61,644 nt of DNA, from NCBI GenBank assembly GCA_017621955.1, contig JAGASB010000266.1, positions 1-61,644 of the forward strand, given 5' to 3'. The notes below the pieces were generated by a model. The model was not told the origin of the DNA. It searched no databases and saw only the letters and a list, made by a program, of their open reading frames with translations. Below are positions 27,931 to 36,706 of this stretch, piece after piece. This DNA comes from Clostridia bacterium. GTDB taxonomy: Bacteria; Bacillota_A; Clostridia; Christensenellales; Borkfalkiaceae. How positions within the stretch are numbered: position 1 is the stretch's first letter; the number at the start of each line of letters is the position of its first letter. The position numbers and the translations under genes are program-made.

Positions 27931-28692
27931 ATGTTGACGGTATTAATGACGGCGCTTGGCGTTGGCGGTGCAACTGTTATCGGCGCTTGTATTGGGTTTA
28001 TTTTTAAGAAAGTTTCGCATAGGTTTAGCGATATAGTTTTATCTTTTGCGGCAGGCGTTATGCTTGCTGCCGCTGTGCTTGGTCTTATTATTCCCTCAAT
28101 CGAATACGGCGGAAGCAATTTGACCGCAGTGTTAATAACTGTTTTAAGTATTTTTCTTGGTGCAGTATGCTTAAACTTTATTGATAAACTTGTTCCCCAC
28201 TTACATAAACTTGCAGGCGGAGATATTGAAAAACATAAGGAAAACGTTAAACTAAATAAAATACTTTTATTTGTTATGGCTATTGCCATACATAACCTAC
28301 CCGAAGGCATTGCGGCAGGCGTTGGGTTTGGTTCGGGCAATACCACGGGTGCATTTATTATTGCAGGCGGTATTGCACTTCAAAATATCCCCGAAGGTAT
28401 GGTTATAATCGGACCTATGCTATCTGCGGGGCTATCAAAAAAGCGCACCTTTATCTATGCAATGATAACGGGACTTGTTGAAGTTTTAGGCACGTTTATT
28501 GGATATTTTGCAGTATCAATTGCATCGGCAGTTTTGCCTTTTGCCCTTGCTTTTGCAGGCGGAACAATGCTTTACGTTATAAGTGATGAAATGATTCCCG
28601 AAACTCATCTGCACGGCAGTCAGCGTGGCGCAACTTATGCGTTGCTTGTAGGTTTTTGCTTGATGCTTGCAGTCGACGTACTTTTAGGATAG
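27931..28692 (+). CDS. ZIP-family metal transporter
   Basis: A 253-residue integral membrane protein with about eight helices. The metal-binding helix motifs are AIHNLPEGIAAGVGFG and IALQNIPEGMVIIG, which define ZIP transporters of zinc and related divalent metals; a histidine-rich loop is small (HLHKLAGG). The C-terminal helix contains SDEMIPETH. It takes up Zn2+, Fe2+ or Mn2+ from outside; which metal cannot be told. A TTGATT-18-TACAAT promoter is possible upstream near 27870-27900. The FTR-like gene follows 11 bases later. Confidence 0.88.
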   Translation: MLTVLMTALGVGGATVIGACIGFIFKKVSHRFSDIVLSFAAGVMLAAAVLGLIIPSIEYGGSNLTAVLITVLSIFLGAVCLNFIDKLVPHLHKLAGGDIEKHKENVKLNKILLFVMAIAIHNLPEGIAAGVGFGSGNTTGAFIIAGGIALQNIPEGMVIIGPMLSAGLSKKRTFIYAMITGLVEVLGTFIGYFAVSIASAVLPFALAFAGGTMLYVISDEMIPETHLHGSQRGATYALLVGFCLMLAVDVLLG

Positions 28693-28703
28693 GAGAAAAT
28701 ATT

Positions 28704-28901
28704 ATGAAAATTACGCTTAACCCTGATAAAGAAGTAGTTAAGACTATTAAAGAAGGCTTAAAAAGAACGGGTGGATATTGCCCGTGTAGATTAAGCAGAA
28801 CGGAAGAATATAAGTGTATGTGCGAAGAATTTAAACAGCAAATTGCAGACCCTGAATTTGAGGGGTTTTGCCATTGCTTGTTATATTATAAACAAAAATA
28901 A
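28704..28901 (+). CDS. ferredoxin:thioredoxin reductase-like catalytic protein
   Basis: A 65-residue protein; ATG 28704 has AGGAGA upstream. It has three CxC motifs: CPC (26-28), CMC (38-40) and CHC (56-58). Ferredoxin:thioredoxin reductase catalytic subunits carry the CPC...CPC...CHC pattern holding a [4Fe-4S] cluster beside a redox disulphide (the last CPC and CHC Cys). The spacing here (9 and 15 residues between motifs) differs from plant enzymes (16 and 8), and the protein is shorter, as in some anaerobe proteins annotated FtrB-like. The next gene is thioredoxin, supporting electron flow from ferredoxin to thioredoxin. Confidence 0.7.
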   Translation: MKITLNPDKEVVKTIKEGLKRTGGYCPCRLSRTEEYKCMCEEFKQQIADPEFEGFCHCLLYYKQK

Positions 28902-28915
28902 AAGGAGCAATAAAA

Positions 28916-29230
28916 ATGGAAGTAATATTGACCAAAGAAAATTTTGAAAACGAAGTTATTAAAAGCGATATCCCCGTAATCGTTGATTTTTGGGCGACGT
29001 GGTGCGGACCGTGCAAAATGATTGCACCTGTTTTAGAAGAAATCGCAAAAGAGTACGACGGCAAAGTTAAAGTTGCAAAAGCCAACGTTGACGATGAGAT
29101 GCAACTTGCCCTTGAATACAAAGTGGAAGTTATCCCCACCCTATTCTTCTTTAAGGACGGAAAGGCAGTTAAAAAGACTGTTGGCGTTCAAACCAAGCAA
29201 GAAATTTTACAAACGGTATTCAGTTTGTAA
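28916..29230 (+). CDS. trxA: thioredoxin
   Basis: A 104-residue thioredoxin with the active site WATWCGPCKM (Cys at about residues 30 and 33), the cis-proline region VEVIPTLFFFKDGK, and the normal fold length. It reduces protein disulphides in the cytoplasm. The adjacent FTR-like gene (gap 14 bases, RBS AAGGAG) suggests that it is reduced by ferredoxin rather than by an NADPH flavoprotein; no trxB is seen nearby. A terminator follows. Confidence 0.94.
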   Translation: MEVILTKENFENEVIKSDIPVIVDFWATWCGPCKMIAPVLEEIAKEYDGKVKVAKANVDDEMQLALEYKVEVIPTLFFFKDGKAVKKTVGVQTKQEILQTVFSL

Positions 29231-29234
29231 GCAA

Positions 29235-29263
29235 AAAAGACTAAACAAAACGTTTAGTCTTTT
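29235..29263. terminator. terminator after thioredoxin
   Basis: Perfect 12-bp stem (29235-29246 with 29252-29263), loop of five, ending in T's; shared with the convergent HNH gene. Confidence 0.85.
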
Positions 29264-29271
29264 CTAATGTA

Positions 29272-30099
29272 TTAATAATTATCACTTTTATTTTTATTAC
29301 ATGTACTACAAAGAGTTTGTAAATTGTCATAAGTACTTTTTCCACCCTTTGCAATGGGTTTGATGTGGTCTATTTCTAAATTTTCAAATTTATCACTACG
29401 CCCACAAAATCTGCATCTATACCCATCTCTCTTATAAATTGAGAAGCGCATTTTGTTTGAAACCTTGCCTCTTTCAACACGACAAATAGCGTCCCAAATG
29501 CCCCTATCATTATAGAAAGTACCATTTTTGTCATTTAACCTGTCAATAAGCAAAGAAATATGTTCTAAGGAAAAAGTTTGATGTTTTCGCATATAAATAG
29601 AGCCGTTAATTTTTGAACAATATAAATGAACAGGAATATTAAAATTTATTATAGGTTTTAATATATTTTTATCAAACAAGGCTTTTTCTTTTGATATTAG
29701 TCTATGTATATTTAACTTATTATTTGGTTGAATAAAATTACCGAACTGTTTAAGAGTAGATAATCTTTTACAATAGGAATTGTATTTAATTCTATTTGAG
29801 CAAACAAAGTTTATTTGTTCTACAATTTTATATTTTTTAAACTGTAATTGATATATTAAATAATCTTCACAAGAAATATTATTATAAAAATTTTTATTAT
29901 CGTAAGTGTGTTGTTCATTAAAATAATCAATTTTCGTGTAGAATTTATACTCTTTATTTAAATTAAATAGATTATTGAGAGCAATACTATTTTTCAGAAT
30001 ATACTGTAAATATTTCTTGTTGATAGTATAAAAAAAATAACTTATAAATGCGGTACAAAAAGCAATTATTAAACAAATACAAGTAATTAGAAGTTCCAT
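29272..30099 (-). CDS. membrane-anchored HNH endonuclease
   Basis: A 275-residue protein. Start at 30099 (MELLITC) after AAGGATAAG; an in-frame TTG at 30120 is weaker. One membrane helix covers about residues 2-28 with the remainder inside. The middle (about 40-215) matches nothing I recognise. The C-terminus is a complete HNH domain: RFSIYKRDGYRCRFCGR, LEIDHIKPIAKGG, DNLQTLCSTCNKNK, with two CxxC zinc knuckles and the catalytic histidine in DHI. Membrane tethering of an HNH nuclease is unusual. It lies alone, low in G+C, between thioredoxin and pgsA. A role in foreign-DNA defence or in cell-surface DNA degradation is inference only. Confidence 0.75.
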   Translation of the reverse strand: MELLITCICLIIAFCTAFISYFFYTINKKYLQYILKNSIALNNLFNLNKEYKFYTKIDYFNEQHTYDNKNFYNNISCEDYLIYQLQFKKYKIVEQINFVCSNRIKYNSYCKRLSTLKQFGNFIQPNNKLNIHRLISKEKALFDKNILKPIINFNIPVHLYCSKINGSIYMRKHQTFSLEHISLLIDRLNDKNGTFYNDRGIWDAICRVERGKVSNKMRFSIYKRDGYRCRFCGRSDKFENLEIDHIKPIAKGGKSTYDNLQTLCSTCNKNKSDNY

Positions 30100-30158
30100 T
30101 TTTTTTCTTATCCTTACCAAATTTTACATTTTAACAAAAGTTATAATTAAACTAAAAA

Positions 30159-30190
30159 GAATTGAAAAAATATAAATTTCAATTCCTTTT
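30159..30190 (-). terminator. terminator after pgsA
   Basis: GAATTGAAA (30159-30167) with TTTCAATTC (30177-30185); the minus-strand transcript then has a T run. Confidence 0.6.
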
Positions 30191-30193
30191 CTA

Positions 30194-30763
30194 TTAACTA
30201 TTAAAAAACTTTTTATAAAACATTCCGTATAGAACGGTGGATATTACTACAAATACAACACACAAGCCGATTAATATGTATGCAACGAATTCGGGGAAAA
30301 GTATTATCGGGCGTAAAAATAGAACGAATAGCGATAGATAGATAAAGAGCGAACATAACTTTCCGAACCATTTTGAACTGTTGACCTTTTCCCTTTCGTG
30401 AAAGGCTTTTAGCCCCCACTTTAAAAGTAACAGTTCTTTTACCGCCATAAGCACGACAAGCCCAACGACCACAAGATACTGCGGAATAAGACAGCAAATA
30501 AGCGCCGCTTGCGTTAGTTTATCTGCAATGGGGTCGACAAGTTTGCCGAAATCGGTTACCATATGAAACTTTCTTGCAATAAAGCCGTCAAGCACGTCCG
30601 TAAAGCCTGATGCAATAACCAAAATTGCAGCGGTTACGGGCAATGAAAGTGACAAGTAGCACACGACGATTATCGGTATCATTAAAATTCTTATGTAGCT
30701 TAATATGTTCGGCAAAGAGAAAATCTGCCCTGCCGTAAGCCTTTTTCTATAACGTTCGTCCAT
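30194..30763 (-). CDS. pgsA: CDP-diacylglycerol-glycerol-3-phosphate 3-phosphatidyltransferase
   Basis: A 189-residue integral membrane enzyme of phosphatidylglycerol synthesis, transferring the phosphatidyl group from CDP-diacylglycerol to glycerol 3-phosphate. The CDP-alcohol phosphotransferase motif DVLDGFIARKF...FGKLVDPIADK is intact with all four aspartates. The N-terminus SLPNILSYIRILMIP is also characteristic, and about five membrane helices are visible. In the same direction recF lies 50 bp upstream, so the two may be transcribed together. Confidence 0.93.
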   Translation of the reverse strand: MDERYRKRLTAGQIFSLPNILSYIRILMIPIIVVCYLSLSLPVTAAILVIASGFTDVLDGFIARKFHMVTDFGKLVDPIADKLTQAALICCLIPQYLVVVGLVVLMAVKELLLLKWGLKAFHEREKVNSSKWFGKLCSLFIYLSLFVLFLRPIILFPEFVAYILIGLCVVFVVISTVLYGMFYKKFFNS

Positions 30764-30812
30764 AATTACCTAATATAAAGTATAGCACATAAAATCGCTT
30801 TTGTCAAAAGGG

Positions 30813-31910
30813 TTATTTGCCCTTTTTAATTTTGCCGTTTTCTATTATTATACGGTTATAATTTTTATCCTTAAACACCGTGCGGTCAAGCCCCGTTGCA
30901 GTGAACACCGTTTGAATATGTTCTACGGCTGAAATTAATTTTCTTTGACGCTTTTTGTCAAGTTCACTCAGCACGTCGTCTAAAATTAGTATAGGATATT
31001 CGTTAAAACGGTTATAAAATATTTCCGCTTCGGCAAGTTTAAGAGAGAGTGCAACCGTTCGCTGTTGACCTTGTGAGCCGAACACCCTAACGTCATCGCC
31101 GTTTAGGGTGAATTTAACGTCGTCACGGTGCGGACCGATTGTGGTAAAGCCAAGGCGCATATCACGTTCTAAGCCTAATTTAAGGTCTTCTTTTAGGGCG
31201 TAAGCAATTTCTTCTTCCGTGCCGAAATAACCGCTTTCGGTTTTCATTTTAAGCGTTTCTTTGCCGTCTGATAAAAGTGCGTGCTTTTGCTCTGCAATGG
31301 GTGATAATTCTTTAAGCAAATCGTTCCTTGCTTTAATTATCTTGCCTGCTTCTTTTGCTAGCTGAGTGTCCCAAATAGGCAAAGTTTCACGGATAATATA
31401 AGAATCGGGGTCTTTAAGAAGATTGTTTCTTTGCGATAAAATTTTATTGTAGCGTTGGAGAGCGTAAAAATAGGCTTTGGACATTTGCGATAGTGAAATG
31501 TTCATAAACCTACGCCTATCTTCCGGACTTTCTTGGACAAGTTTAAGTTCGGACGGGTTGAAAAACACGCTGTTTATGTTGCCCATAAGTTCGCCGATTT
31601 TTAGAACTTGAAGTTCGTTGATATAAATACTCTTTTTATCCGATTTATTAAACTCTATTTTAACCGATACGTCGCCGTAGCGTGAAACTGCAACGCCTTT
31701 AATCTCAGCGCTGTCTTTATCGTGTTTTACCACGAGTTTATCACGGTTGGCACGAGGCGAATAACCCGTGCAGAGATAAAATATCGCTTCTGCCGCATTG
31801 GTTTTGCCCTGAGCGTTTGCACCCGTTAAAATATTTATTCCGCCATTAAAAGTAAATTCTTCTTCAACGTAGTTACGGAAATTTTTTAAGAATAATTGCT
31901 TAATATACAT
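30813..31910 (-). CDS. recF: DNA replication and repair protein RecF
   Basis: A 365-residue SMC-like ATPase that loads RecA at single-strand gaps and DNA ends. Walker A is GANAQGKTN (about residues 29-37), the signature motif GSQGQQRTVALSLKLAE, and Walker B ILILDDVLSELD. The N-terminus YIKQLFLKNFRNY is family-typical. It diverges from dnaA by only 105 bp and is not beside dnaN, which is 8 kb away. The shared intergenic space is AT-rich with a TATAAT-like sequence near 31970. Confidence 0.95.
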   Translation of the reverse strand: MYIKQLFLKNFRNYVEEEFTFNGGINILTGANAQGKTNAAEAIFYLCTGYSPRANRDKLVVKHDKDSAEIKGVAVSRYGDVSVKIEFNKSDKKSIYINELQVLKIGELMGNINSVFFNPSELKLVQESPEDRRRFMNISLSQMSKAYFYALQRYNKILSQRNNLLKDPDSYIIRETLPIWDTQLAKEAGKIIKARNDLLKELSPIAEQKHALLSDGKETLKMKTESGYFGTEEEIAYALKEDLKLGLERDMRLGFTTIGPHRDDVKFTLNGDDVRVFGSQGQQRTVALSLKLAEAEIFYNRFNEYPILILDDVLSELDKKRQRKLISAVEHIQTVFTATGLDRTVFKDKNYNRIIIENGKIKKGK

Positions 31911-32018
31911 CTTATTTTTAAAATTTTTAAAATAGTCAGCCGAAAAACTTTATTTTATTTTTAAAATATTATATAATGTTTTTTACTTAAAAGCAACTGA
32001 TAAAGAGGATTTGTTTTG

Positions 32019-33365
32019 ATGGAAAAGGAAAATTACGAGATTTTATGGGAGCAGACCTTTTTGCCTGAACTAGAAAAAACGGTCAGCGCAATAGCTTTTG
32101 AAACTTACGTTAAAAAGCTTAAACCCGTAGCAATCAAGGGCAATAAGATTATTTTGGCGTCCGATACGCAGTTTTTTGTCGATTCGGTTAGGGAAAATAA
32201 GAGCATAGGGCTTAAAATCAAAGAAGGGCTTACTAAGTGCAATACCTATATTACCGATTTTTCCGTCGTCCTTGCTGAAAGCAGAGAAGATTATCTCCGT
32301 CAACTTGGCGAAGAGGACCGTGAAAAAGTGGAAAACCAAGGCTCGCCCGTAAACCCCAAGTTTACTTTTGAATCGTTCGTTGTGGGTTCTTCTAACGAAT
32401 TCATTTATGCTGCCGCAAAAGCCGTTGCAGATAACCCTGGCGAAGCGTATAATCCCCTTTTCATACACGGCGGTACGGGGTTAGGTAAAACGCATATCCT
32501 TATGGCTATTGCTAACTACCTTAAAATTCATAAGCCACGCTTAAACGTTTTGTACGCAACGTGCGAACATTTTACCAACCAAATGGTTGAAAGTTTAAGT
32601 AAAGGTAAACTTACCCCTGCCGATTTTAGAAGAAAATACCGCAACGTTGACGTGTTACTTATCGACGACGTGCAGTTTTTGGCAAAAAAACAGAGTACGC
32701 AGACTGAATTTTTTAACACGTTCAACGAACTTGTTGCTCAGAACAAGCAAATTGTTTTAACTTCTGACCGCCCACCACACGAAATTGAACTGTTAGAAGA
32801 AAGGCTTAGAACTCGCTTTGAAGGCGGACTTCTTGCCGACGTACAAGAACCGGACGTTGAAACTAAAATCGCTATTCTTAAAAGAAAAGCCGAAGAACAA
32901 AAATGCGTTGTTGATATTAAAGTTTTATCGTACATTGCCGAAATGAGCGATTGCGATATTAGAACGCTTATAGGTAAACTTACAAAAGTTGTGTTTGCAA
33001 GCAAACTTCACGAAAAGCCTATAACCATTAGTCTTGTAAACGATGCGCTTAAAGAAAGTGCAGGCGAAAAACAAGAAGAACTTCAAGCCGATGATATTAT
33101 AAATTGCGTTTGTGATTTTTATAAGGTTAGCAAGGCAGAACTTTTATCAAAGAAAAAAACTAAGGAAATTGCGCTTGCAAGGCAAGTGGGAATGTACTTA
33201 GTTCTTGATATGATGAGTTTACCGCAACTTACCGTTGCAAAGTGCTTTGGCAGAGACCATTCAACCGTTATCTATGCTCGTGATAAGATGATTGAGCAGA
33301 TGGAAACGGATACTAAACTTAGAGTGGAAATTAACGATATTAAGAAAAAACTTTTAAAACAATAA
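32019..33365 (+). CDS. dnaA: chromosomal replication initiator DnaA
   Basis: A 448-residue initiator that melts oriC. Four domains: I (about 1-85, SAIAFETYVKKLKPV), a linker, AAA+ III with Walker A GGTGLGKTHIL and Walker B VLLIDDVQFL, and DNA-binding IV with the helix-turn-helix and the signature FGRDHSTVIYARDK. GAGG precedes; either ATG 32019 or the TTG at 32016 could start, ATG is preferred. In most Firmicutes dnaN follows; here mnmG follows four bases later. The 105-bp gap before it has no DnaA box, so this is not the obvious origin. Confidence 0.97.
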   Translation: MEKENYEILWEQTFLPELEKTVSAIAFETYVKKLKPVAIKGNKIILASDTQFFVDSVRENKSIGLKIKEGLTKCNTYITDFSVVLAESREDYLRQLGEEDREKVENQGSPVNPKFTFESFVVGSSNEFIYAAAKAVADNPGEAYNPLFIHGGTGLGKTHILMAIANYLKIHKPRLNVLYATCEHFTNQMVESLSKGKLTPADFRRKYRNVDVLLIDDVQFLAKKQSTQTEFFNTFNELVAQNKQIVLTSDRPPHEIELLEERLRTRFEGGLLADVQEPDVETKIAILKRKAEEQKCVVDIKVLSYIAEMSDCDIRTLIGKLTKVVFASKLHEKPITISLVNDALKESAGEKQEELQADDIINCVCDFYKVSKAELLSKKKTKEIALARQVGMYLVLDMMSLPQLTVAKCFGRDHSTVIYARDKMIEQMETDTKLRVEINDIKKKLLKQ

Positions 33366-33369
33366 CTAT

Positions 33370-35235
33370 ATGACACGTTTTACCGAAGGAAAATTTGATG
33401 CGGTAGTAATCGGCGCAGGACACGCTGGTTGCGAAGCGGCACTTGCCCTTGCAAGAACGGGCTTTAATACGGCTATGCTCACCTTAAACTTAGACAGCAT
33501 AGCCTTTATGGCGTGCAATCCGTCAATCGGTGGAACGGCAAAAGGTCAGATAGTGCGTGAAATAGACGCTCTTGGCGGTGAAATGGGCGTTAATGCCGAC
33601 GGTGCGTTGTTGCAGATTAGAATGCTTAACCGTGGCAAAGGCGCTGCCGTACAGTCACTTCGTGGTCAAGAAGATAAGAACTATTATCATACCTTGATGA
33701 AAAAGACGCTTGAAAACACGCCCAACCTAAAAATTCTTCAAGGCGAAGCAGTTGAAATTTTGACCGATGAGTCGGGCGAAAAAGTTACGGGCGTTTTAAC
33801 CTCTTTCGGTGGCGTTTTAGAGTGCAAGGTTGCCATAATCGCTACGGGTGTTTACTTGAACGGTAGCGTTATTGCTGGCGAGTGGCGACAAAATTCTGGA
33901 CCAAGCGGATTCCAAGCGGCAAATAACGGTTTAACTGAAAATCTTATTAAGTTAGGGTTTAAGGTTAGACGGTTTAAGACGGGTACGCCTGCAAGGGTGG
34001 ACGCAAGAACCATTGATTTTTCGGCGTTAGAAATTCAAGACGGTGAAAGGGATATATATCCGTTCAGTTTTATGAGCGAACGTGTTCCCGAAAAACAGCG
34101 TCCGTGTTATCTTACTTATACCAACGAAAGAACGCACGAAATTATTAGAGCAAACTTGCACCGCTCTCCCCTTTACGGCGGACTTATTAAGGGAACGGGT
34201 CCAAGGTATTGCCCGTCTATTGAAGATAAGGTCGTAAGATTTTCTGATAAAGAGCGCCATCAACTGTTCTTAGAACCCGAAGGTGCTGACACTAACGAAA
34301 TTTACGTTCAAGGTATGTCAACGTCACTTCCCCACGACGTTCAAAAGGCTATGTATAGGACGGTTAGGGGGCTTGAAAATTGCGAAATTATGCGCTATGC
34401 TTACGCTATTGAGTACGATTGCATTGATTCGCTTGACCTATACCCCACGCTTGAATATAAAAAGATTAAAGGGCTTTATACCGCTGGGCAAATTAACGGC
34501 ACAAGTGGATACGAAGAAGCGGCTGCGCAAGGGCTTATTGCAGGGCTTAACGCTTCGCTTGCTATGCGCAATGAACAACCTTTAATTTTAAGCCGTGATG
34601 ACGGTTATATCGGCGTTTTAATTGACGATTTGGTTACAAAAGGGACTAACGAACCATATAGAATGATGACCAGTCGTGCAGAGTATAGAATTGTTTTAAG
34701 ACAGGATAACCCCGACTTCCGTTTGACTGAAAAGGGAAGAAAAGCAGGGTTAGTATCCGATGAGCGTTGGCAAAGATTTTTAAGTAGAAAAGCCGAATAC
34801 GAAAAGGCAACCGCCCAAATGAACGTTACCATTAAACCCAAAGACGCTGAAAATATTTTAGTTAAGCACAATTTTACTAAACCGCAAAGTGGCGTTACGG
34901 TGGCTGACCTTATAAGAAGGGGTATTTCACTAACTGAAATAATAGAAGAATTTGGCGGTTTTGAAGATATTAGTAAAGAAATTTTAGATACGGTTGAAAT
35001 TGATGCTAAATACGAAGGGTATTTGCAAAAGGGCTTAGAGCAGATTGAAAAGGCAAAGCGTTTGGAAGAAAAACTTTTGCCCGACGATATAGATTACCTT
35101 TCCATTAAAGGATTAAGAATAGAAGCGCAACAAAAACTTGATAAAATCCGCCCACGCTCTTTGGGACAAGCAGGAAGAATTTCAGGTGTTTCACCAGCAG
35201 ATATTGCAGTGCTTATGGTATATCTTAAAAAATAA
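33370..35235 (+). CDS. mnmG: tRNA uridine-5-carboxymethylaminomethyl modification enzyme MnmG
   Basis: A 621-residue FAD protein (GidA) that with MnmE makes cmnm5U34 in several tRNAs. FAD-binding GAGHAGCEAALALAR at the N-terminus; GGTAKGQIVREIDALGGEMG, then YLTYTNERTHEII, PRYCPSIEDK and AGQINGTSGYEEAAAQGL are signatures. The C-terminal helical domain ends normally (SPADIAVLMVYL). Starts four bases after dnaA, probably one transcript. mnmE is absent from this window. Confidence 0.97.
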   Translation: MTRFTEGKFDAVVIGAGHAGCEAALALARTGFNTAMLTLNLDSIAFMACNPSIGGTAKGQIVREIDALGGEMGVNADGALLQIRMLNRGKGAAVQSLRGQEDKNYYHTLMKKTLENTPNLKILQGEAVEILTDESGEKVTGVLTSFGGVLECKVAIIATGVYLNGSVIAGEWRQNSGPSGFQAANNGLTENLIKLGFKVRRFKTGTPARVDARTIDFSALEIQDGERDIYPFSFMSERVPEKQRPCYLTYTNERTHEIIRANLHRSPLYGGLIKGTGPRYCPSIEDKVVRFSDKERHQLFLEPEGADTNEIYVQGMSTSLPHDVQKAMYRTVRGLENCEIMRYAYAIEYDCIDSLDLYPTLEYKKIKGLYTAGQINGTSGYEEAAAQGLIAGLNASLAMRNEQPLILSRDDGYIGVLIDDLVTKGTNEPYRMMTSRAEYRIVLRQDNPDFRLTEKGRKAGLVSDERWQRFLSRKAEYEKATAQMNVTIKPKDAENILVKHNFTKPQSGVTVADLIRRGISLTEIIEEFGGFEDISKEILDTVEIDAKYEGYLQKGLEQIEKAKRLEEKLLPDDIDYLSIKGLRIEAQQKLDKIRPRSLGQAGRISGVSPADIAVLMVYLKK

Positions 35236-35239
35236 AACA

Positions 35240-35272
35240 AACCCCACAAATCTTGTGATTTGCGGGGTTTTA
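35240..35272 (+). terminator. terminator after mnmG
   Basis: Stem AACCCCACAAATC (35240-35252) with GATTTGCGGGGTT (35257-35269), one mismatch, then T's. Confidence 0.82.
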
Positions 35273-35283
35273 AATTAAGCAAA

Positions 35284-36009
35284 TTAGTGGCGCTCTTCAT
35301 CGGTGAAACATTCGCAAAACCTTGCGGCAAACGACGGCTTTTCATCGTTTGCGTAAAGGTGAGAAATATCACCTATACTGCTTGCACGGAAAGAAGCAAT
35401 ACCTTGTTTTCTTTCTTCGGTGTAAATGGTGGTAACGGATGTGGGCAAGGTGCAAACGTGTTGCCAAATGGAATATGGTGAACAGTTCATTAAGTGTGCC
35501 AAAAGAACGGCTGTTAAACCAAAGTGACAAACGAAAACAAGCGTGTCGTGATTGCTGTTTTCAACCTTGTAATTATAACCATCTCTAACGTAGCCGTGTT
35601 TTGCAAGAACTTTGTCAAAGTTTTCAATAACGTAGTCATAACGGTCGCAAACGGTTGAATTTTTAACAAAATCTTCTTCTCTCCACTTTGTTGGGTGATA
35701 AATATTTTCTAACGTATTCATATATTCTGGTAAAATATCCCAGCAAACGTCAGTTGTTTCTTGATAAGGAAGTTCCACTTGGTACTGCAAAAACTCTTTA
35801 AGCCACTCACAATATTCTGCCTTGATGCCAAGGCTATCTAAAAAAGGTTGTGCAGTGTGGCGTGCCCTGCCGTGCATAGAGCAGTAAACGTTGGTTATGT
35901 TTTCTTTAACCATGCGCTGTCTTAAACACTCAACTTCAACTTTACCTTTTTCGGTGATAGTGTCATTTTCATAATCGGGGTCGCCGTGGCGAATAATGAT
36001 TATTTTCAT
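35284..36009 (-). CDS. histidine phosphatase family protein
   Basis: A 241-residue protein of the phosphoglycerate-mutase-like phosphatase family. The RHG motif is IIRHGDPDYEND (catalytic His10 or so); the second histidine lies in FVCHFGLTAVLL near residue 170. The start MKIIII at 36009 was chosen over a longer frame from 36093, whose added part has no conserved residues. Substrate unknown; cobalamin, sugar-phosphate or nucleotide phosphatases are possible. A similar gene (46201) is the other family member in the window. Confidence 0.85.
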   Translation of the reverse strand: MKIIIIRHGDPDYENDTITEKGKVEVECLRQRMVKENITNVYCSMHGRARHTAQPFLDSLGIKAEYCEWLKEFLQYQVELPYQETTDVCWDILPEYMNTLENIYHPTKWREEDFVKNSTVCDRYDYVIENFDKVLAKHGYVRDGYNYKVENSNHDTLVFVCHFGLTAVLLAHLMNCSPYSIWQHVCTLPTSVTTIYTEERKQGIASFRASSIGDISHLYANDEKPSFAARFCECFTDEERH

Positions 36010-36069
36010 AAAAAACCTTGTCGACAAAAAATTTTTTAAAAGTATAACACAATGAGAATTAAAAGTAAA

Positions 36070-36102
36070 TAAAAAACGATTGCCTTTTTGCAACCGTTTT
36101 GT
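36070..36102 (-). terminator. candidate terminator of the zinc-ribbon gene
   Basis: AACGATTGC (36075-36083) with GCAACCGTT (36090-36098), with one G-T pair, followed by T's on the minus strand. Confidence 0.55.
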
Positions 36103-36109
36103 GTTTTTG

Positions 36110-36592
36110 TTACTGATATAATGGAGCGTTAAGCAGTGCGCAAGTAAGGGCGCAAGTTGTGCACATAAGTATAAACATTATAAAACAGCCGACAGCGCCA
36201 ACCGCAACGCCAGCGATAGCAAAGCCTTTAAGTTTATACTTATTAGGATTTTTGTTGAACTGAACAAGAGCAACGATAGAAACTATCATACCGGCAGTAG
36301 CAATTAAACCTAAGTCAAGAAAACCGATAACGAAGCTTGCGCACGCTAAAATAAAACCTACAAGCCCCATAACTTGAAGTTTTTTGGGTTCGGCACTTTC
36401 ATTTACAGGCTGAGAAGCGGGCTGAGTTTGAACGGAAATAGGTTGACCATTCGTTTCAGTTACAACGGGGTCTTCTGAAATGGCAGTTTCTTGAACGTTG
36501 TCGTTAACGGGCGTAGTAGAAATAGAACTGCCACAGAAAGAGCAAAAACGTGCGCCGTCGGGAAGTTCTTTTCCACAATGAATACAAAACAT
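36110..36592 (-). CDS. zinc-ribbon DUF4190-like membrane protein
   Basis: A 160-residue protein. The first 24 residues form a zinc ribbon, MFCIHCGKELPDGARFCSFCG, with two CxxC pairs. A Gln/Pro/Val-rich linker follows, then two membrane helices (about 88-110 and 120-150, LVGFILACASFVIGFLDLG and GFAIAGVAVGAVGCFIMFIL) separated by KFNKNPNKYKLKG, as in DUF4190 proteins. Function unknown; such proteins may sense or regulate at the membrane. Good ribosome site AAAGGAG. Confidence 0.75.
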   Translation of the reverse strand: MFCIHCGKELPDGARFCSFCGSSISTTPVNDNVQETAISEDPVVTETNGQPISVQTQPASQPVNESAEPKKLQVMGLVGFILACASFVIGFLDLGLIATAGMIVSIVALVQFNKNPNKYKLKGFAIAGVAVGAVGCFIMFILMCTTCALTCALLNAPLYQ

Positions 36593-36669
36593 AAACTTTT
36601 TCTCCTTTTACAAATCTTTAAATTTATTATATCACTAACATAGTATATTGTCAAGGGGTAAAAAGAAAG

Positions 36670-36700
36670 CACCCTATAAGGTTTTGCCTTACGGGGTGCA
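36670..36700 (-). terminator. terminator of the RNase P RNA gene
   Basis: GCACCCTATAAGG (36670-36682) with CCTTACGGGGTGC (36688-36700), nearly perfect, followed on the minus strand by TTTCTTTTT. Confidence 0.85.
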
Positions 36701-36706
36701 TAAATC

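Noticed and set aside
31911..32015. Gap between recF and dnaA as oriC.
   Set aside because: Only 105 bp and no DnaA-box-like sequence; the gap before dnaN fits better.
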